Positions 53,098 through 62,940 are shown, numbered from the stretch's first letter. The stretch is DNA of 64,000 bases from Bacillota bacterium (GCA_023398375.1 JAEWSH010000051.1:558001-622000); one strand, 5' to 3'. The notes: generated by a model from the sequence alone, not told the origin. Translations and numbers: made by a program.

Positions 53098-54240
53098 TTA
53101 TTCGCTTTTGTATCTTTTTAATAACTCTTTAAATTTTTCCTTTGTGTCGAATTCCATCCCAAGGTCTTCTTCTAGCATAACAAAATTGATTTGTAGTTCA
53201 TCTACAATATTTTCATGTAATTCTCGTAAGTTAGATTGCATGTCGGAAATATCACTACAACACTCATTTGTAACATCTATGGAATCAGATATTTTAGAGT
53301 CAATATTTCTTTCCATTTTTTCAATTCTATCTGACAACAATTCTAATTGTACCAAAATGTCCTCCTTTGAATTGATTATGAATTCTAAACGATTTCCATA
53401 GGTGTTATTCATTAATTTTAGATTTTTTTGTATTCTTTTATTGCATTTATTATAATATTTTATGAGATGGATTTTCTTTTTCTCTAAGTTGTGAAACTCA
53501 GCCTGTTTACCATAAATAGTTTTGTATATGTATTGTATCAAAATTTCTTTACTTTCTGCACTTTTTTCCGAAACATGCTCGTTACACCAATCCTCGTAAT
53601 TAGTGGTAAGTAGATCAAGCTCAAAAAAGCCCCCATAAATATTTAGTTCAATTTTATTTTCAGCAATAAATGTATTAATGTTTTCTTGAATAGATACCTT
53701 TAGTTTAGCATATTCACTGCTATATGAGTCTTCAACTTTTTGAAGTTTGGGTTCAAATTTAAACCCTATTTCTTTGATATAGTGTCTTTCTTCACTTAAT
53801 TCATTATCTATTTGTGCCTGTGGTTCAATCATAAAGTCAAATGGCACGGTTGCTATAATCGCTTTTTTCTTTGCATCTTTACTAATATTTCTTTTTGCTC
53901 TTCCGGTAAACACTTGAAATGAAATTATGGCAAAAGATATATCTTTGTATGAATTCAAAGACGTCATACAAGATATGCTGAATATTTCATTTAATCTTTT
54001 CAACATAATGTAATCATTTTTTCTTTCATATAATTTATTTGATATATTGTTTGACATGTACGAAAGGTATAATCCGACAATGAATAAATAAGCCGCATAA
54101 ATGGTGGCAACAATAAAAGTTTCGCTTTTATCATCTAGTTTATAGTAATAAACAAAGCATTCGACTGTTACGCCAATGGTAATAAGTGCTGTAACCACTT
54201 TATAATATCGTTCTAATAAGCTAAATATATTAAACTTCAT
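53098..54240 (-). CDS. Unrecognised two-helix membrane protein in the mobilisation operon
   Basis: AGAGGTG precedes the ATG at 54240. The 380-residue protein has two membrane helices near the N-terminus (about 15-32 and 43-65) and a long cytosolic part with coiled-coil character (about 90-370, for example IEKMERNIDSKISDSIDVTN). It sits between the small membrane protein and the relaxase of the transfer module, a place not occupied in simple Tn1549 layouts, and is AT-rich compared with both. It may be cargo (for example an exclusion or phage-defence membrane protein). Function unknown. Confidence 0.6.
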   Translation of the reverse strand: MKFNIFSLLERYYKVVTALITIGVTVECFVYYYKLDDKSETFIVATIYAAYLFIVGLYLSYMSNNISNKLYERKNDYIMLKRLNEIFSISCMTSLNSYKDISFAIISFQVFTGRAKRNISKDAKKKAIIATVPFDFMIEPQAQIDNELSEERHYIKEIGFKFEPKLQKVEDSYSSEYAKLKVSIQENINTFIAENKIELNIYGGFFELDLLTTNYEDWCNEHVSEKSAESKEILIQYIYKTIYGKQAEFHNLEKKKIHLIKYYNKCNKRIQKNLKLMNNTYGNRLEFIINSKEDILVQLELLSDRIEKMERNIDSKISDSIDVTNECCSDISDMQSNLRELHENIVDELQINFVMLEEDLGMEFDTKEKFKELLKRYKSE

Positions 54241-54381
54241 AAGACACCTCTAAAAATCCTAATTTATGTTTCTAATTATACCACGCACTTCCAAAAATTT
54301 CATTAACGGCTTTGAACGCAAAAAAGCAAAAGTGCCACCACAAAACAACGGTCAAGATAAACGGCTTCGCCCCTCATAGTA

Positions 54382-54666
54382 TCAAATGGCTTTCAGCCGT
54401 TCGTTTAGTCCGTCTACCGCACCGACAAGCCAAGCGGCAAACATAGGTATTCCGTAAGGGCTGATGAGGTAGGCAGCGAGCAGTGCCTTTAATCCTTCCC
54501 CGACTTCCCCCAATAGCACCATTATGGCAAGTGCCAGTACGAACAGGAGAAGTGCCAAAACGGATAGCAGCATGGAGCTGAACACGCAGAGAAACTGGCA
54601 CACAAGCACGATAACAGACAGTACAAGGGTAATGGGGCACAACAATATTTTCAGCAGTATTAGCAT
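54382..54666 (-). CDS. Small membrane protein of the transfer module (CD1845-like)
   Basis: I chose ATG 54666 (MLILLKILLCPITLVLSVIV), which has AAGGAGG nine bases upstream. The 94-residue protein is mostly hydrophobic (two to three membrane helices) and ends AAWLVGAVDGLNERLKAI. Proteins of this sort regularly accompany mobC and the relaxase in CTn/Tn1549-like elements. Role unknown. Confidence 0.75.
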   Translation of the reverse strand: MLILLKILLCPITLVLSVIVLVCQFLCVFSSMLLSVLALLLFVLALAIMVLLGEVGEGLKALLAAYLISPYGIPMFAAWLVGAVDGLNERLKAI

Positions 54667-54734
54667 AATACCGACCTCCTTTTTCTTTGAGATAAGCATA
54701 GCAGGGTTTTATCTTTCTGTCCATGATACGGATT

Positions 54735-55070
54735 TTAAATTGCTGCAAGCCGGAGCATGATTTCCTCCGCAGCACTCCAAAGCCTGTCATAGCTTTTTCG
54801 CAAATCCTCTATGTCCTCGCCATAAATACTGCCTGTTTCGTGTACCCGTTTAGTAAGCTGATTTAGGCTGTTGCTCGTTACTCTAAGTACCCCCACAAGC
54901 TCTCTCACATCGACAGTATCAAGATGAATGATAAGCCCGTCAATCGCCATTTTGCGGAGGTAGGCTTCGGTGTTCTTTGTGCCAAGCTCCTGCATTTTCT
55001 GTGCTATCAATTCTTTTTCCTGCTCGGTTACTCTAAGCTGTATGCGGATATTTCTTTTCCTGTTTGCCAT
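54735..55070 (-). CDS. MobC-type relaxosome accessory protein
   Basis: The 111-residue protein has an N-terminal ribbon-helix-helix-like segment (KRNIRIQLRVTEQEKELIAQ, KMQELGTKNTEAYLRKMAID) and a helical C-terminus (SNSLNQLTKRVHETGSIYGE), both typical of MobC. Its start overlaps the stop of the giant helicase gene by one base. It binds oriT and helps the relaxase nick. Confidence 0.85.
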   Translation of the reverse strand: MANRKRNIRIQLRVTEQEKELIAQKMQELGTKNTEAYLRKMAIDGLIIHLDTVDVRELVGVLRVTSNSLNQLTKRVHETGSIYGEDIEDLRKSYDRLWSAAEEIMLRLAAI

Positions 55071-58000
55071 TACCGTACCTCTTTTTCTATTTTGGATTTT
55101 TTGGGTGGGATGGTGGCTTTCTGTGGGTGCTGCTGTTTCAAATTCTCCAGTATGGACGGTCGCTCCCGTTTGGAAACCATTGCCGTATCCCTTGAGGGTG
55201 CTGAACGCATAGCACTCATATTCAGTTCCTTGTCAAGAACGGCAAGCCGTGCGGTCTTTTCCTTTAGCTCCTGTTCCTGCATAAAGGACTTTTGGACTTC
55301 CACCTTTGCCGCCGCCTGTTGATTATAGAGGTTTTCCAGTTCTTTTTGTACCGCCTGTAACCGCCCCTGCATACCGTTTAGGGTATTGTCGATACGAGTA
55401 AGATTTCCCCTTGCATCAAGCCCCAATTTCGCTGTATGGCTCATTGCTCCTTTGAGGGTTAGGGTATGCTCGTTGCCAAAGGCGGCATAGCTCAAATACA
55501 TGGTAAAGCCTTTGTAACTGCCGATTTCCACAGGGTCGCTGATTTTTATCTCTTTGCAAGCTTCAAGAATTGCCGCCCCTGCATTGTCCTTGTCGGTGAG
55601 GGTATCTCCCTTAATGGTAATCCTAAAATCGTCTTTGGGCAGCTCACCTTGCGGCACGGTTGGGGTATGCTCTGCCAGTGTCACAAAGTCCTGCTCAAAG
55701 CCCTTGATATAGCCCTTGTGCCGTTCAATACTTTCGGGGAAATGCTTCAGTAAATTATCCTCCAAACGGTATTTTGTGCTTTGATGGTTGGCTTTTAAGA
55801 GCTTCAGCCGTGCCACCTCAATATCCAAGTCCATTTTTTCCTTTATCAAGGGATTGCCTGCACACAGAGCTTTAATCTCGGCATAGGAGAGTGCGGCTTC
55901 GTCTATGTCCTCACAGGAGCGAACAGGAGATTTTGAGGTCATAATCTGACTGATGAATTTCTGCTTATTCTCTAACGTCTGCCAAAGGTAGGCATCAAAG
56001 GTATCCTCGGTGACATAGCGGAATATTTTTACCTGTTCGTTTTCGTTACCTTGACGGATAATTCTGCCCGAGCGTTGGGTTAAGTCCCCCGGACGCCAAG
56101 GGCAATCTAAATCGTGCAAAGCCACAAGACGGTCTTGCACATTCATGCCGGCACCGCATTTCGCTGTACTACCAAGAAGAACACGCACATCACCGCTACG
56201 CACCTTTGCAAACAGTTCCTTTTTGCGTGTGTCGGTATTGGCTTCATGGATAAAGGCAACTTCGCTTGCAGGCACACCCTTTGCGATGAGCTTATCCCGA
56301 ATATCCTCATACACGCTAAACTGTGCTTGGGGAGCTGTTACATCATCGGGGAGAGCATCTTCCAAAGCGTGAAGCTCTACACTGTTAATCGTGCTGCCGC
56401 CTGCTCTTGCAACACGGTCAAGTTTGGGTCTGCCTTTTGGCGTGGATAGGTCGCAGAACAAGAGCTGTGTCAGTTTATTGTCCTTGCTGTCCTCCCATAT
56501 CCGCATAATGTTGTTTATACAGGTGTTTACCTTGCTGTTTTCATCATCGGGTAACATAGGGTTTATCACTCGTTGGTCAAGACCCAATTTTCGTCCATCT
56601 GAGGTCACTTTCAGCATATTGTCGATAGAGGGGTCTATGCGGTCATTGTGAATTTTAGCGGCTCGCTCCGAAAGCTCCTGCACCAGTTCCTGCTGTATCT
56701 CGGTAGGCTTTGCCACCACCGTTTCATAAACTACCTCGGGAGTTGGCAAGTTCAGCTCATCGGCGGTCTTAATATCGGCAACTTCCTTAAACATTGACAT
56801 AAGCTCGGGCAGATTGAAAAACTTTGAAAATCTTGTGCGTGGGCGGTAGCCCTTGCCCTCGGGGGCAAGCTCATTTTGTGTAACTGTTTCCCCAAAGGTA
56901 GAAGCCCAAGCATCAAAATGAATTAGCCCTGTTTGTCTGAGGGTGTCATACTGCAAATAACGCTGCATGGTGTAAAGCTCCACCATTGAATTGCTCACAG
57001 GTGTGCCAGTAGCGAATACCGTGCCTTTGCCCCCTGTCAGCTCGTCCATGTAACGGCACTTTAGAAACATATCACTGGATTTTTGGGCATCGGAGGTGGA
57101 TAGTCCTGCCACATTCCGCATTTTCGTAAATGTGAAAAGGTTTTTATAGCTGTGGGCTTCGTCCACATAAAGCCTATCTACACCAAGCTGCTCAAAGGTC
57201 ACAACGCTGTCTTTTCGTTCCCTTGCTTCAAGTTTTTTTAATCGCTCAATCAGTCCTTTTTTGGTGCGTTCAAACTGCTTGACAGTAAAGCCCTCGCCGC
57301 CGCTTACTTTTACTTCCCGTATGCCTTGCTCAATTTCATCAATCTGCTCACGGAGCAGGCGTTCCTGTCGTTCTAAAGAAACAGGGATACGCTCAAACTG
57401 GCTGTGACCGATAATAACAGCATCATATTCGCCTGTGGCAATCCTCGCACAAAACTTCTTGCGGCTTTTCGTTTCAAAGTCTTTCTTCGTAGCCACCAAG
57501 ATATTGGCGGCAGGATAAAGCCTTAGAAACTCACTTGCCCATTGCTCGGTTAGGTGGTTGGGTACGGCAAAGAGTGGCTTTTGGCACAGCCCAAGCCGTT
57601 TGCTTTCCATTGCCCCTGCAATCATTTCAAAGGTTTTGCCTGCACCTACTTCGTGTGCAAGCAGGGTGTTGTTGCCGTAGAGGATATGGGCAATGGCATT
57701 GATTTGATGTTCACGGAGCTTGATTTGTGGGTTCATTCCCACAAAATTGATATGGCTGCCGTCATACTCTCGAGGTCTTATGGAATTAAAACGCTCGTTG
57801 TAGAGCTTAACAAGGGTCTGCCGTCTGTCGGCATCTCTAAAAATCCAGTCCTTAAATGCGTCCTTGATAAGCTGCTGCTTTTGCTGTGCAAGCTGTGTGG
57901 CAGGTACATTCAGCATACGGATTTCCTTGCCGTCCGATTCTGTTTTAGTGTCATAGATACGCACATCACGCAGGTTAAGGGTATCTTCAAATATCTTATA

Positions 58001-61000
58001 TGCGTTGGCTCTGTCTGTGCCGTAGGTGGCATAGGCAGCAACATCATCATAGCTTATGGAGTTTTTGGCAGTTACGCTCCATTCAGCGGTGAAGTTGGAG
58101 TAATTGACTTTGATACTGCCTTGATTGCGGTAAGGGGTGTCAAAGAGTTCGTACATAAATTCCTGCATATACCCTTTGTCAATCCAAGTGCTGCCAATAC
58201 GCACCTCGATTTCGCTTGCATCTAAATCCTTGGGCTGTGCCTGTTTTAATGCTTTAACATTGATCGTATTCTCCTCGTCTGTTTGGGCGGCAAGTTCGGC
58301 GGTGCGGAGCTTTTCACGGACATTGCCGGAAAGGTATTCGTCTGCTGTTACATAACGGGGCGGTGCATCGGTGTGGTACAGCTCGGGAACACGGAAGATA
58401 ACGCCTTTAAGCTGTGTCGCAATTTCTTCTTCAGATAGCCCTGTCAGCTCTGCCATAAAGGATAAATCTACCTTTGCTTTTTCAGAAATAGAAACGGCAA
58501 GAGCTTCAGAGGGTGTATCCACGCTTGTAATATTGGCGGCTTTTTTAATAGTGCGTTTGGTGAACATATCCGCCTTGGCTTTCAGATTGCCGTTCTCGTC
58601 CACATCTTCCAAAGAGCAGAGGAGGTAGTAGGAGTTGTCCTCGCTAAAGGCAAGGGCGTTGCCATGGCTGTTGATTAGTCCATATTTTGCGGTAAAGGTA
58701 TCATAGAGCCGATTTAGCTTGACCTGTTCAGCCTTAATTACTTCACCGCTAAAATCTTCAAGCTGATAATAGATAAGGTCATTGACACACTCACGCAGCT
58801 CCACAAGCCCTGTGACACGCTCTTTTGCAGTCTGATTAAGGGACGGTTTTACCATGCGTGAGTTTTCACGGAAGTAAACCTCACCGTCTACAAGGGTGTA
58901 GGTGTGATTTTTTACATTGGGGTCGGCAGGAATAGACACTTGCTCCGAGATTTCTATATCGGGCAGATCAGCTTCGCTGATTTCGCCCTCAATGTTACGG
59001 ACAGCCGATTTTAACTGTTCGGATAGCTCCGCACCCTCTATGGGAACACAGGCACTTTCCATACCAAACTGACCGCTGACCATTTCCATATTGCCAAGTA
59101 TCATTTCGGGGTGTTCTGCAAAATAGCTGTTGAGAGAAATATCATTTTCATCAAGCCCAAGGTGTATCCAATCCTTATCCACATCAATGGGGCTGTCTCG
59201 CTTTTGCAAAAAGATGATGTCACTGGTGACTTCCGTTCCTGCATTTTTACTAAATGTGTTGTTTGGCAAGCGGATAGCTCCAAGTAGTTCAGCTCTTTGT
59301 GCAAGGTATCGTCTAACCTCGGGATTTTTCTTGTCCATTGTTCCTTTGGAGGTAACAAAAGCAACAATACCGCCGGGGCGGACTTTATCCAAAGCCTTTG
59401 CAAAAAAGTGGTCGTGAATAAGGAAGTTTTGGCTTTCGTAGCGTTTCTCACTGAGCTTGTAGTTGCCAAAGGGAACATTTCCGATGGCAAGGTCAAAAAA
59501 ACTGTCGGGTAGTTTTGTTTTTTCAAATCCTGTCACGACGATATTGGCACTTGGGTAGAGCTGCTTCGCAATTCTGCCTGTAATGCTGTCAAGCTCTACA
59601 CCATAGAGGTTAGAGCCTTGCATACTCTCGGGGAGCATACCGAAAAAATTGCCTGTGCCACAGGCAGGCTCTAAGATGTTGCCAGTGGTAAAGCTCATTT
59701 GCTCTACGGCGTCATAAATTGCTTTAATGACGGTAGGAGAGGTGTAATGGGCATTAAGGGTGCTTGCCCTTGCCATTTCGTACTCGTCCTCTGTTAAAAG
59801 GTCTTTTAGTTGTAAATATTCGCTGTGCCAACTATCTTTGTTTATATCAAAGACATCGGGCAAACCGCCCCAACCAACATATTGGGACAGGGTTTCCTGT
59901 TCCTCTTTGGTAGCAAAGCGATTTTCACGTTCAAGGGTCTGCAAGGTGGTAATAGCGGCGATATTTCGCTGAAACTTTTCTCGCTTGTTGCCCTCACCTA
60001 AATGGGTATCGGTGATACGAAAGTCCTCGGCTTGCCCTTGCACTGCCTTGGTTTGCGGGTAACGCTCTAAAAGCTGTAAGAAGCTGTCACAGCTCTCGGC
60101 TCTTAACACAGGATAGAACAAAGAGGGGTCACGCAGGGTCACTTGATGGTCGGTGATTTCCTCAATTAAAAAAGGCGTACCGTTTTCAAGATAGACGGTA
60201 TCGCCCTTGATGTATGGGATAGGGGTGATTTCAGCTTGCTGCTCTACGGCAGGGACTACCTTTTGTACCACCTCCCACATGGTTTTGACTTCCTCGGAGG
60301 TAAGCACATCAAGGGCATTGATGTTGTTCCACTTGTTACCGTAAATGTCGGGAATAAAAAATCTGTTCCAATCCTTGCCGTCTGTTTCAAAGACAATTCG
60401 CTGTTCGCTATCCTGCTTTGGAGTAAGCTCCTTGCTTGCAAAACGCTCCCATAGTTCATTGGTGGCATTGACCTCAACCGTTACTAAATAGCTGCTTTCC
60501 TTAACTCTAAAAACATCGGAGTTTGGGGTATCGTACATATCTAAGGTAATTTCCAGTGTATTACTTGGTACAGCTCCTACGGTAGTCTGCTCCGGCTCAC
60601 CAAGAGAGGTAAACGCACCTTTTGCCACAAGCTGACCGATATGCCGTTGCACCTTTGCCCACGGCAGTTCCACTGACAAATCGCCTTTGGTGATGGTAAA
60701 AGCAGGCTGATTACCGCCGTACTCATTTTTCAGCCAGTCGGCTGTGCCAAGCTCACGGCTATGGTTTTGCATATACGCAAGCACTCTTGCTTTGCTGTCC
60801 TCATCACCGTTCCAGTGCAGAAAGGCGGTATCAATATCGGCTTGGGTAATTTCTGCCACAGCTTCAGCAGGAACAGAGATAGGCTGTTCAGATATTTCCT
60901 GCTCAGTGGTGGCGGTGGAGTGTATCAAATGGGCTTTTCGTTCACCGTCCTCCATAGAAACAACTACCACATTTTGCCCACTATCCAGTAGCTTTTGCGT

Positions 61001-62857
61001 GTATTGCTCAAGCACATGGTCGGGCAAGCCGCACATCGGCACACGCTCATTACCGTAACCGATATTGCGGTAGGTGGAACGGAGGTCAAGGGTATTTGCT
61101 ACAAACTCTGCATCATCTCCAAGGACTTCATAAAAGCTGCCCAACGGATACATCACAATGTCATTGGGGTATTCGTTCTTTATATCAAGATAACCTTGAT
61201 ATAGCGGTGTCACCTGTGACAGTGGAGTGGAAGGCTCGGGAGTTGTGTTTTCAAAGGTATCAGCAAGGCTAAAATCAAGTTGCTTGCTCTCAAAATTGTG
61301 AAAGTAAATGTATATCGTGTCGGGTGCTAAAGTAATGGAAAAATCTTTATCCTTGCTAAGCTCCGATAAAAACCTGTCGTTATATATGGCTTCATTGATA
61401 GTAATTTCATCGGTCTTATCCGCACGGTTGAAATAGGTAAAGGCACTGTCACCGCTGTACTTTGCGGCAGGGCTTGAAATGTGAATGGATAGATTTTTCT
61501 TCTTACTGTTGATATGCTCCCACACCTTCAGCACGGGCTTTTCGGCATAGAAAGTGCCTTTGTACTTGGTGTCTAAGCTGTTGAAAAAATCCACAAGCCA
61601 GTTAGCGAGTAAATCCTCGTTTTTAGGCTCAAGGGATAGCTGCCCGTTTTCACTTGTGGGCATAGAAAAAGCGGACTGACCTTGCGTGTGTTCACGCTCT
61701 TGTCTGTCCGCTATATTCTGTATTTGTTCCTGCTCAGAGGGGAATAAAGTTAGCTGTACACCAGTTCCGTCAAAATAATTTCCTCTGCCTGCGCCTTGAG
61801 GTTGTTCATGTGTCCCACCCATTCCATCTGATGGGTCATCTTGTCGGGCGGCACTTGGGTTTTCTGCAAGTCTGCCATTATCTGCTCCAATCTGCGGTTG
61901 GCGGTTTGGTCTATCTCCAGTAGGTGGGTTTGCAGCTTCTCGCTCAGTAACAGGTGATTGAATAGGGCTTTGCGGTGCTCCTGCAAGTAGGTTTTCCTCA
62001 TTCTGCCGTACTTGCCCAAAGGCTGTGTCGGTTGCGGTGTCAATGTGAGGTCGGGTATCAGATAATCCCCGTTCCGGCTGTAAGTGATTTCGCTCATATT
62101 CATTGCTCCTTTCACGCTCTGTTTTGATGATAGTAAGTGATATTTGTCTGAAAATCTGTTCGCTTTGTTCGCTGACCGCCGTACCTAAAAGGCTGACAGC
62201 AGCAGAGGTGTTAAAATCAAAGATTGGGAGAAAATCCTCATGCTCAAAGTAGCTCTCGGTATCCAGTCCACATCGTTTCATAAGGGTATAGGCAATGCTG
62301 ACTGTTGCGGCATTTTCAAAAGCTGCTTTGAGGTTGTCCTCGTCATAGTCCTCTAAAAAGCTGTTCTCTGCAAAATAGGGTAAATCCTCTTTGTGGTTAT
62401 CATAATACTCTGCCGCCAAATCTTTTGCAATGTTGTAAAATCCATCGGCAAGATTATCACCGCTTACACCGAATTTGTCCTCGAGCATTTCTAAAATGGG
62501 CTGTTCGTGGTGTTCTTTCATTTCCCAAAGGAAAGGGCGGCGAGAATTATCTCTGCCGCCCGTATCGGAAACATCAAACACATATTTCAGTTTTGGGGTA
62601 TCACCTGTGGGGTCAAGCAGGGCAATGCCCGTAGAGCCACGGCGAACATATCTGTTCATTTTACTGTTCCACAGCTCATAATCGGCACAAGCCGTTGCAT
62701 CGGGTCTTTGTGCGTAAATCATAAGCTGTTCATGGTATGGGTATTTATAAAGCCGCCCCACGGTGGCAAGAAAACCTGTCCAGTTGGCAAGGCTGATTGT
62801 CAGTCTTTCGGCTGTATGCTCTGCAAGCTGTGCAAAGGCTTGTGCTTTTGTTGGCAT
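55070..62857 (-). CDS. Giant methylase/SNF2-helicase protein of the element
   Basis: I chose ATG 62857 (MPTKAQAFAQLAEHTAERLT), with AAAGGAGG eight bases ahead. The 2595-residue protein has an ArdC-N-like N-terminus (about 10-90), a low-complexity linker (about 240-410), a segment like MutS domain I (about 555-650; MYPLGSFYEVLGDDAEFVA), an N6-methylase-like domain (LEPACGTGNFFG about 1065; motif IV as NVPF, about 1125), and an SNF2-like helicase (AHEVGAGKTFEMIAG about 1740; LYVDEAHSYKN about 1900; RSGRIIRQGNENEQV about 2260), then coiled coil. These proteins are hallmark genes of Tn1549-like elements. A role in protecting or processing transferred DNA is inferred. A tnpV gene is nested in the linker. 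Confidence 0.85.
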   Translation of the reverse strand: MPTKAQAFAQLAEHTAERLTISLANWTGFLATVGRLYKYPYHEQLMIYAQRPDATACADYELWNSKMNRYVRRGSTGIALLDPTGDTPKLKYVFDVSDTGGRDNSRRPFLWEMKEHHEQPILEMLEDKFGVSGDNLADGFYNIAKDLAAEYYDNHKEDLPYFAENSFLEDYDEDNLKAAFENAATVSIAYTLMKRCGLDTESYFEHEDFLPIFDFNTSAAVSLLGTAVSEQSEQIFRQISLTIIKTERERSNEYERNHLQPERGLSDTRPHIDTATDTAFGQVRQNEENLLAGAPQSPIQSPVTEREAANPPTGDRPNRQPQIGADNGRLAENPSAARQDDPSDGMGGTHEQPQGAGRGNYFDGTGVQLTLFPSEQEQIQNIADRQEREHTQGQSAFSMPTSENGQLSLEPKNEDLLANWLVDFFNSLDTKYKGTFYAEKPVLKVWEHINSKKKNLSIHISSPAAKYSGDSAFTYFNRADKTDEITINEAIYNDRFLSELSKDKDFSITLAPDTIYIYFHNFESKQLDFSLADTFENTTPEPSTPLSQVTPLYQGYLDIKNEYPNDIVMYPLGSFYEVLGDDAEFVANTLDLRSTYRNIGYGNERVPMCGLPDHVLEQYTQKLLDSGQNVVVVSMEDGERKAHLIHSTATTEQEISEQPISVPAEAVAEITQADIDTAFLHWNGDEDSKARVLAYMQNHSRELGTADWLKNEYGGNQPAFTITKGDLSVELPWAKVQRHIGQLVAKGAFTSLGEPEQTTVGAVPSNTLEITLDMYDTPNSDVFRVKESSYLVTVEVNATNELWERFASKELTPKQDSEQRIVFETDGKDWNRFFIPDIYGNKWNNINALDVLTSEEVKTMWEVVQKVVPAVEQQAEITPIPYIKGDTVYLENGTPFLIEEITDHQVTLRDPSLFYPVLRAESCDSFLQLLERYPQTKAVQGQAEDFRITDTHLGEGNKREKFQRNIAAITTLQTLERENRFATKEEQETLSQYVGWGGLPDVFDINKDSWHSEYLQLKDLLTEDEYEMARASTLNAHYTSPTVIKAIYDAVEQMSFTTGNILEPACGTGNFFGMLPESMQGSNLYGVELDSITGRIAKQLYPSANIVVTGFEKTKLPDSFFDLAIGNVPFGNYKLSEKRYESQNFLIHDHFFAKALDKVRPGGIVAFVTSKGTMDKKNPEVRRYLAQRAELLGAIRLPNNTFSKNAGTEVTSDIIFLQKRDSPIDVDKDWIHLGLDENDISLNSYFAEHPEMILGNMEMVSGQFGMESACVPIEGAELSEQLKSAVRNIEGEISEADLPDIEISEQVSIPADPNVKNHTYTLVDGEVYFRENSRMVKPSLNQTAKERVTGLVELRECVNDLIYYQLEDFSGEVIKAEQVKLNRLYDTFTAKYGLINSHGNALAFSEDNSYYLLCSLEDVDENGNLKAKADMFTKRTIKKAANITSVDTPSEALAVSISEKAKVDLSFMAELTGLSEEEIATQLKGVIFRVPELYHTDAPPRYVTADEYLSGNVREKLRTAELAAQTDEENTINVKALKQAQPKDLDASEIEVRIGSTWIDKGYMQEFMYELFDTPYRNQGSIKVNYSNFTAEWSVTAKNSISYDDVAAYATYGTDRANAYKIFEDTLNLRDVRIYDTKTESDGKEIRMLNVPATQLAQQKQQLIKDAFKDWIFRDADRRQTLVKLYNERFNSIRPREYDGSHINFVGMNPQIKLREHQINAIAHILYGNNTLLAHEVGAGKTFEMIAGAMESKRLGLCQKPLFAVPNHLTEQWASEFLRLYPAANILVATKKDFETKSRKKFCARIATGEYDAVIIGHSQFERIPVSLERQERLLREQIDEIEQGIREVKVSGGEGFTVKQFERTKKGLIERLKKLEARERKDSVVTFEQLGVDRLYVDEAHSYKNLFTFTKMRNVAGLSTSDAQKSSDMFLKCRYMDELTGGKGTVFATGTPVSNSMVELYTMQRYLQYDTLRQTGLIHFDAWASTFGETVTQNELAPEGKGYRPRTRFSKFFNLPELMSMFKEVADIKTADELNLPTPEVVYETVVAKPTEIQQELVQELSERAAKIHNDRIDPSIDNMLKVTSDGRKLGLDQRVINPMLPDDENSKVNTCINNIMRIWEDSKDNKLTQLLFCDLSTPKGRPKLDRVARAGGSTINSVELHALEDALPDDVTAPQAQFSVYEDIRDKLIAKGVPASEVAFIHEANTDTRKKELFAKVRSGDVRVLLGSTAKCGAGMNVQDRLVALHDLDCPWRPGDLTQRSGRIIRQGNENEQVKIFRYVTEDTFDAYLWQTLENKQKFISQIMTSKSPVRSCEDIDEAALSYAEIKALCAGNPLIKEKMDLDIEVARLKLLKANHQSTKYRLEDNLLKHFPESIERHKGYIKGFEQDFVTLAEHTPTVPQGELPKDDFRITIKGDTLTDKDNAGAAILEACKEIKISDPVEIGSYKGFTMYLSYAAFGNEHTLTLKGAMSHTAKLGLDARGNLTRIDNTLNGMQGRLQAVQKELENLYNQQAAAKVEVQKSFMQEQELKEKTARLAVLDKELNMSAMRSAPSRDTAMVSKRERPSILENLKQQHPQKATIPPKKSKIEKEVR
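61750..62097 (-). CDS. tnpV: TnpV-family protein, nested out of frame in the helicase gene
   Basis: A 115-residue ORF in another frame of the same strand. AAAGGAG (62106-62112) lies eight bases before ATG 62097. The product shows the TnpV family pattern: ITYSRNGDYLIPDLTL near the start, LGKYGRMRKTYLQEHRKALF, LLLSEKLQTHLLEIDQTANR, and the C-terminus QMEWVGHMNNLKAQAEEIIL then TELVYS. It ends with a normal stop. The host reading frame here is the low-complexity linker of the helicase, so it is a case of overprinting. Function of TnpV in transposition or regulation is not known. Confidence 0.75.
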   Translation of the reverse strand: MSEITYSRNGDYLIPDLTLTPQPTQPLGKYGRMRKTYLQEHRKALFNHLLLSEKLQTHLLEIDQTANRRLEQIMADLQKTQVPPDKMTHQMEWVGHMNNLKAQAEEIILTELVYS

Positions 62858-62882
62858 TGTTAGTCCTCCTTTTTGGTAAAGA

Positions 62883-62912
62883 AAAAGCACTTCTACGAAT
62901 AGAAGTGCTTTT
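62883..62912 (-). terminator. Terminator-like hairpin just upstream of the giant helicase gene
   Basis: Perfect 12-base arms AAAAGCACTTCT / AGAAGTGCTTTT with a 6-base loop, followed on the minus strand by TTTTTCTTT and then the helicase ribosome site. It lies between the 298-residue gene and the helicase. Confidence 0.85.
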
Positions 62913-62940
62913 AAACCTGTTATTTTATCATCTTAATAAT

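Noticed and set aside
54374..54790. 138-codon ORF in another frame across the small membrane protein and mobC
   Set aside because: It is a shadow of two real genes with good ribosome sites and has an arginine/cysteine-rich, unlikely composition.
57554..58225. 223-codon + strand ORF antisense to the giant helicase
   Set aside because: Long antisense ORFs are expected in this base composition; no ribosome site and no recognisable motif.
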